This document shows, piece after piece, positions 4,361 through 7,318 of a stretch of DNA of 7,318 nt; positions within the stretch are counted from its first letter, which is position 1; each line of letters begins with the position of its first letter. The stretch spans positions 1 to 7,318 of the forward strand of contig VSNQ01000172.1 of assembly GCA_009774395.1 (NCBI GenBank), read 5' to 3'. A model generated the notes under the pieces. That model saw only the letters and a list, made by a program, of their open reading frames with translations, had not been told where the DNA came from and did no database searches. Made by a program: the position numbers and the translations under genes. The DNA is from Lachnospiraceae bacterium. Lineage in GTDB: Bacteria; Bacillota; Clostridia; Lachnospirales; Lachnospiraceae.

Positions 4361-7003
4361 ATGAGTAAAAAGTGGGTGTATTCATTTAAAGAAGGCGACA
4401 TGAGCATGCGGAATCTTCTTGGTGGCAAGGGGGCAAACCTTGCAGAGATGACAAGCATCGGGCTGCCTGTACCACAGGGTTTCACAATTACAACAGAAGC
4501 TTGTACACAATATTATGAAGATGGACGCAAGATCAATGATGAGATTATGGCTCAGGTTATGGACGGCGTAGCAGAGATGGAGAAAGTCAACGAAAAGAAA
4601 TTCGGAGATTTGAAGAATCCTCTGCTTGTTTCTGTACGTTCAGGTGCCCGTGCATCTATGCCGGGTATGATGGATACTATCTTAAATCTTGGTTTAAATG
4701 ACGAAGTAGTAGATGCAATGATTAAGGGCAATCCGGATCCTGCATTTGAGCGCTTTGTATATGACTCTTACAGACGTTTCATTCAGATGTTCTCAGACGT
4801 TGTTATGGAAGTAGGTAAGAAGTATTTTGAGCAGCTTATCGACAAGATGAAAGAGGAAAAAGGTGTTAAGTTTGACGTAGACCTTACAGCAGCAGATTTA
4901 AAGACTTTAGCAGAGCAGTTTAAAGCTGAATATAAGAAGCAGTTAGGTAAAGATTTCCCTTCTGATCCAGTAGAGCAGTTAAAGCTTGCTATTGAAGCTG
5001 TTTTCCGCTCATGGGACAACCCTCGTGCAAATGTATATCGTCGCGATAATGATATTCCTTATTCATGGGGTACCGCAGTTAACGTAATGCCTATGGTATT
5101 TGGTAACTTAAATGATGAGTCTGGTACAGGTGTTGCATTTACACGTGATCCAGCTACAGGCGAGAAGAAGCTTATGGGTGAGTTCTTAAAGAACGCACAG
5201 GGCGAGGATGTTGTTGCTGGTGTTCGTACACCGATGCCAATCGCACAAATGGAGCAGGAGTTCCCTGAGGCATATGCGGAGTTTATCAAGGTATGTGAAA
5301 CACTTGAGAATCACTATCATGATATGCAGGATATGGAGTTCACAGTTGAGAACAAGAAGCTCTATATGTTACAGTGCCGCAATGGTAAGAGAACTGCACA
5401 GGCAGCTTTGAAGATTGCCTGCGATTTAGTAGATGAGGGACATAAGACGGAAGCAGAAGCAGTTGCTATGATTGACCCTCGTAACCTTGATACTTTATTA
5501 CATCCACAGTTTGATGCTGCAGCATTAAAGGCTGCTACACCGGCAGGCAAGGGACTCGGCGCTTCACCGGGTGCTGCATGTGGAAAGATTGTATTTACAG
5601 CAGAAGATGCTGAAAACTGGAATGCGAGAGGCGAGAAGGTTGTTCTTGTACGTCTTGAAACATCACCAGAAGATATTACTGGTATGAAGGCTTCTCAGGG
5701 TATTCTTACAGTTCGTGGTGGTATGACATCACATGCAGCCGTTGTTGCACGTGGTATGGGTACATGCTGTGTATCCGGATGCGGTGACATTGCTATGGAC
5801 GAGGAGAATAAAAAGTTCACATTGGCAGGAAAAGAGTATCATGAGGGAGATTACATCTCTATTGATGGTACAACTGGTAATATTTATGATGGTCAAATCG
5901 CTACTGTTGATGCTCAGATCGCAGGTGAGTTCGGCAGAGTTATGGCATGGGCTGACAAGTATAGAACATTGAAGGTAAGAACAAATGCAGATACACCGGC
6001 AGATGCAAAGAAGGCTAGAGAGCTTGGTGCAGAAGGCATTGGTCTTTGCCGTACAGAGCATATGTTCTTTGAAGAGGACAGAATTGCTGCATTCCGTGAG
6101 ATGATCTGCTCTGATACTGTTGAGGAGAGAGAAGCAGCGCTTGAGAAGATCCTGCCTTACCAGCAGAGTGACTTCAAGGCACTATATGAGGCTCTTGAAG
6201 GAAATCCTGTTACAATTAGATTCCTTGATCCGCCTCTTCATGAGTTTGTTCCAACTGAGGAAGCTGACATCGAGAAGCTTGCAAATGCACAGGGCAAGTC
6301 TGTTGAGGAAATCAAGACACTGATTGCTTCTTTGCATGAGTTTAACCCGATGATGGGTCATAGAGGATGTCGTCTTGCTGTAACTTATCCAGAGATTGCT
6401 AAGATGCAGACAAAGGCAGTTATTCGTGCGGCAATCGAGGTAAAGAAGGCTCATTCAGATTGGGCAGTAAAACCTGAGATAATGATTCCTCTTGTATGTG
6501 AAGTTAAAGAGCTTAAATTTGTTAAGAAAGTTGTTGTTGAAACAGCAGATGCTGAAATCGCAGCAGCAGGTATTGAGTTAGAGTATGAAGTAGGTACAAT
6601 GATCGAAATTCCAAGAGCAGCGCTCACAGCAGATGAGATCGCTAAGGAGGCTGATTTCTTCTGCTTCGGTACAAATGATCTGACACAGATGACATTTGGC
6701 TTCTCAAGAGATGATGCTGGTAAGTTCTTAAATGCTTATTATGATACAAAAATCTTCGAGAATGATCCGTTTGCAAAACTTGACCAGACAGGTGTTGGTA
6801 AGTTGATGGAGCTTTCTCTGAAACTTGGCAAGCCAGTAAATCCGAAGCTTCATGTAGGCATCTGCGGCGAGCACGGCGGAGATCCTTCTTCCGTAGAGTT
6901 CTGTCATAAGATAGGTTTGGATTATGTGTCCTGCTCACCGTTTAGAGTACCAATTGCTAGATTGGCGGCGGCACAGGCGGCGATAAACAATGTAGGAAAG
7001 TAG
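4361..7003 (+). CDS. ppdK: Pyruvate, phosphate dikinase
   Basis: A cytoplasmic enzyme (EC 2.7.9.1) interconverting pyruvate + ATP + phosphate and PEP + AMP + PPi; in anaerobic Clostridia it can run in the glycolytic or gluconeogenic direction. The 880 residues are close to the Clostridium symbiosum enzyme. The ATP-grasp domain (about 1-340) has GGKGANLAEM near the start, RSGARASMPGMMDT with R93, and the metal-site residues E326 and Q338. The swivelling domain (about 385-510) carries GGMTSHAAVVARGMG with catalytic H458. The PEP/pyruvate barrel (about 515-880) has R564 (GLCRTEHMFF), R620 (IRFLDPPLHEF), E749, D773 (GTNDLTQ) and the acid/base C835 in GICGEHGG. All key residues I know are present, so it should be active. 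AAAGGAG at 4347-4353, seven bases before ATG, sets the start. No PPDK regulatory protein gene is adjacent. Its own promoter (4191-4219) and the terminator at 7138-7171 suggest a near-monocistronic unit. Confidence 0.98.
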   Translation: MSKKWVYSFKEGDMSMRNLLGGKGANLAEMTSIGLPVPQGFTITTEACTQYYEDGRKINDEIMAQVMDGVAEMEKVNEKKFGDLKNPLLVSVRSGARASMPGMMDTILNLGLNDEVVDAMIKGNPDPAFERFVYDSYRRFIQMFSDVVMEVGKKYFEQLIDKMKEEKGVKFDVDLTAADLKTLAEQFKAEYKKQLGKDFPSDPVEQLKLAIEAVFRSWDNPRANVYRRDNDIPYSWGTAVNVMPMVFGNLNDESGTGVAFTRDPATGEKKLMGEFLKNAQGEDVVAGVRTPMPIAQMEQEFPEAYAEFIKVCETLENHYHDMQDMEFTVENKKLYMLQCRNGKRTAQAALKIACDLVDEGHKTEAEAVAMIDPRNLDTLLHPQFDAAALKAATPAGKGLGASPGAACGKIVFTAEDAENWNARGEKVVLVRLETSPEDITGMKASQGILTVRGGMTSHAAVVARGMGTCCVSGCGDIAMDEENKKFTLAGKEYHEGDYISIDGTTGNIYDGQIATVDAQIAGEFGRVMAWADKYRTLKVRTNADTPADAKKARELGAEGIGLCRTEHMFFEEDRIAAFREMICSDTVEEREAALEKILPYQQSDFKALYEALEGNPVTIRFLDPPLHEFVPTEEADIEKLANAQGKSVEEIKTLIASLHEFNPMMGHRGCRLAVTYPEIAKMQTKAVIRAAIEVKKAHSDWAVKPEIMIPLVCEVKELKFVKKVVVETADAEIAAAGIELEYEVGTMIEIPRAALTADEIAKEADFFCFGTNDLTQMTFGFSRDDAGKFLNAYYDTKIFENDPFAKLDQTGVGKLMELSLKLGKPVNPKLHVGICGEHGGDPSSVEFCHKIGLDYVSCSPFRVPIARLAAAQAAINNVGK

Positions 7004-7014
7004 ATTACAAATAT

Positions 7015-7131
7015 ATGTACTTTACGGAGTATCTGATAACCAGAGCTGATGTGAATGATTTTATGGCACATCGTCCGGAGTACACAAAGGCGAACCGCTT
7101 TGAGGATTTCGTTTGTAAAATCTATCTTTAA
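7015..7131 (+). CDS. Doubtful 38-residue ORF downstream of ppdK
   Basis: ATG at 7015 opens a 38-codon frame ending in TAA (7129-7131), just before the terminator at 7138. The peptide begins MYFTEYLITRADVNDFM and ends with FEDFVCKIYL; it is charged and protein-like, with no membrane segment. A purine-rich AGGAAAG (6994-7000) at the end of ppdK is 14 nt upstream, too far for a good ribosome site. It starts 11 nt after the ppdK stop and would share its transcript. I do not recognise it. It may be a real small protein, the remnant of a longer gene, or chance. Confidence 0.35.
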   Translation: MYFTEYLITRADVNDFMAHRPEYTKANRFEDFVCKIYL

Positions 7132-7137
7132 CGATTA

Positions 7138-7171
7138 GGGGAAAATTCATTTAAGAGTTTTCCCCTTTTTT
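7138..7171 (+). terminator. Rho-independent terminator of the ppdK transcript
   Basis: GGGGAAAA (7138-7145) pairs perfectly with TTTTCCCC (7158-7165), with a 12-nt loop and six T residues at 7166-7171. This is a textbook intrinsic terminator, 134 nt after the ppdK stop. Confidence 0.92.
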
Positions 7172-7185
7172 CGTGGTTTTTTCAG

Positions 7186-7221
7186 AGGATTCTATCCCAA
7201 ACAAAGGATAGAGTCCTTTTT
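7186..7221 (+). terminator. Second rho-independent terminator
   Basis: AGGATTCTATCC (7186-7197) pairs with GGATAGAGTCCT (7206-7217) over 12 positions, one of them T.G, with loop CAAACAAA and T residues at 7217-7221. It lies only 15 nt after the first terminator and may be a backup. Confidence 0.75.
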
Positions 7222-7258
7222 ATATACACAAACAAAATAATCAAAGCATTCTGGTGAT

Positions 7259-7297
7259 ATGTCAAGAACTTTTTGAAAAAGATTTTGACATGTTTTT
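7259..7297 (+). terminator. Third U-tailed hairpin, possible terminator
   Basis: ATGTCAA (7259-7265) pairs with TTGACAT (7285-7291), with an inner CTTTTT/AAAAAG, followed by G and five T residues (7293-7297). The same DNA includes TTGACA at 7285-7290, which could be a -35 for a gene beyond the window, but no good -10 is seen before the end. Either reading is possible. Confidence 0.5.
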
Positions 7298-7318
7298 CGG
7301 AAAAAAGGGTAACTTTAA

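Noticed and set aside
4783..6938. Several frames on both strands inside ppdK
   Set aside because: All are shadows of the 880-residue PPDK reading frame, which shows the full set of family motifs.

Overview
The window looks like a chromosomal segment from a low-GC Clostridia genome, most likely a gut Lachnospiraceae (Roseburia/Agathobacter-like). This rests on the AT-rich intergenic DNA, strong AGGAGG-type ribosome sites, a DUF5688 protein (a family I know mainly from Lachnospiraceae), and EF-P and PPDK sequences that read as typical of that group. Species-level assignment is not possible by eye.

Layout, all genes on the + strand: (1) 1-429, the 3' part of a TetR/AcrR-type regulator that begins outside the window. 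(2) 430-1450, about 1 kb without a convincing gene, packed with inverted-repeat elements: a ~150-nt imperfect hairpin (487-636), a 101-bp terminal-inverted-repeat element (702-802), two tandem copies of a long-hairpin element sharing a TTA junction (829-1168), and three consecutive stem-loops (1187-1294). (3) 1451-2008, efp. (4) 2009-3036, another ~1 kb non-coding block: an isolated terminator (2224-2286), a nested inverted repeat carrying four copies of a TCGTCA motif (2392-2556), and nine degenerate tandem copies of a ~43-bp repeat (2559-2938). (5) 3037-3936, a DUF5688 protein of unknown function. (6) 3937-4360, a spacer holding a 56-bp palindrome and the promoter and ~135-nt leader of the next gene. 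(7) 4361-7003, ppdK, complete with all the catalytic residues I could locate. (8) 7015-7131, a doubtful 38-codon ORF, then three U-tailed hairpins in a row to the end of the window.

The genes do not form an obvious pathway or operon. EF-P is a translation factor, PPDK links pyruvate and PEP, and DUF5688 is uncharacterised; each seems to have its own promoter or leader. More than a third of the window is repeat-bearing intergenic DNA. The strongest candidate for something undescribed is the tandem pair at 829-1168. The two copies differ in sequence but keep pairing through compensatory changes, and their non-Watson-Crick pairs are mainly G.T on the + strand, with no A.C seen in the outer arms. 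That pattern fits a palindromic MITE that is, or encodes, a selected RNA fold. The 3' end of the second copy also makes a promoter-like sequence pointing at efp.
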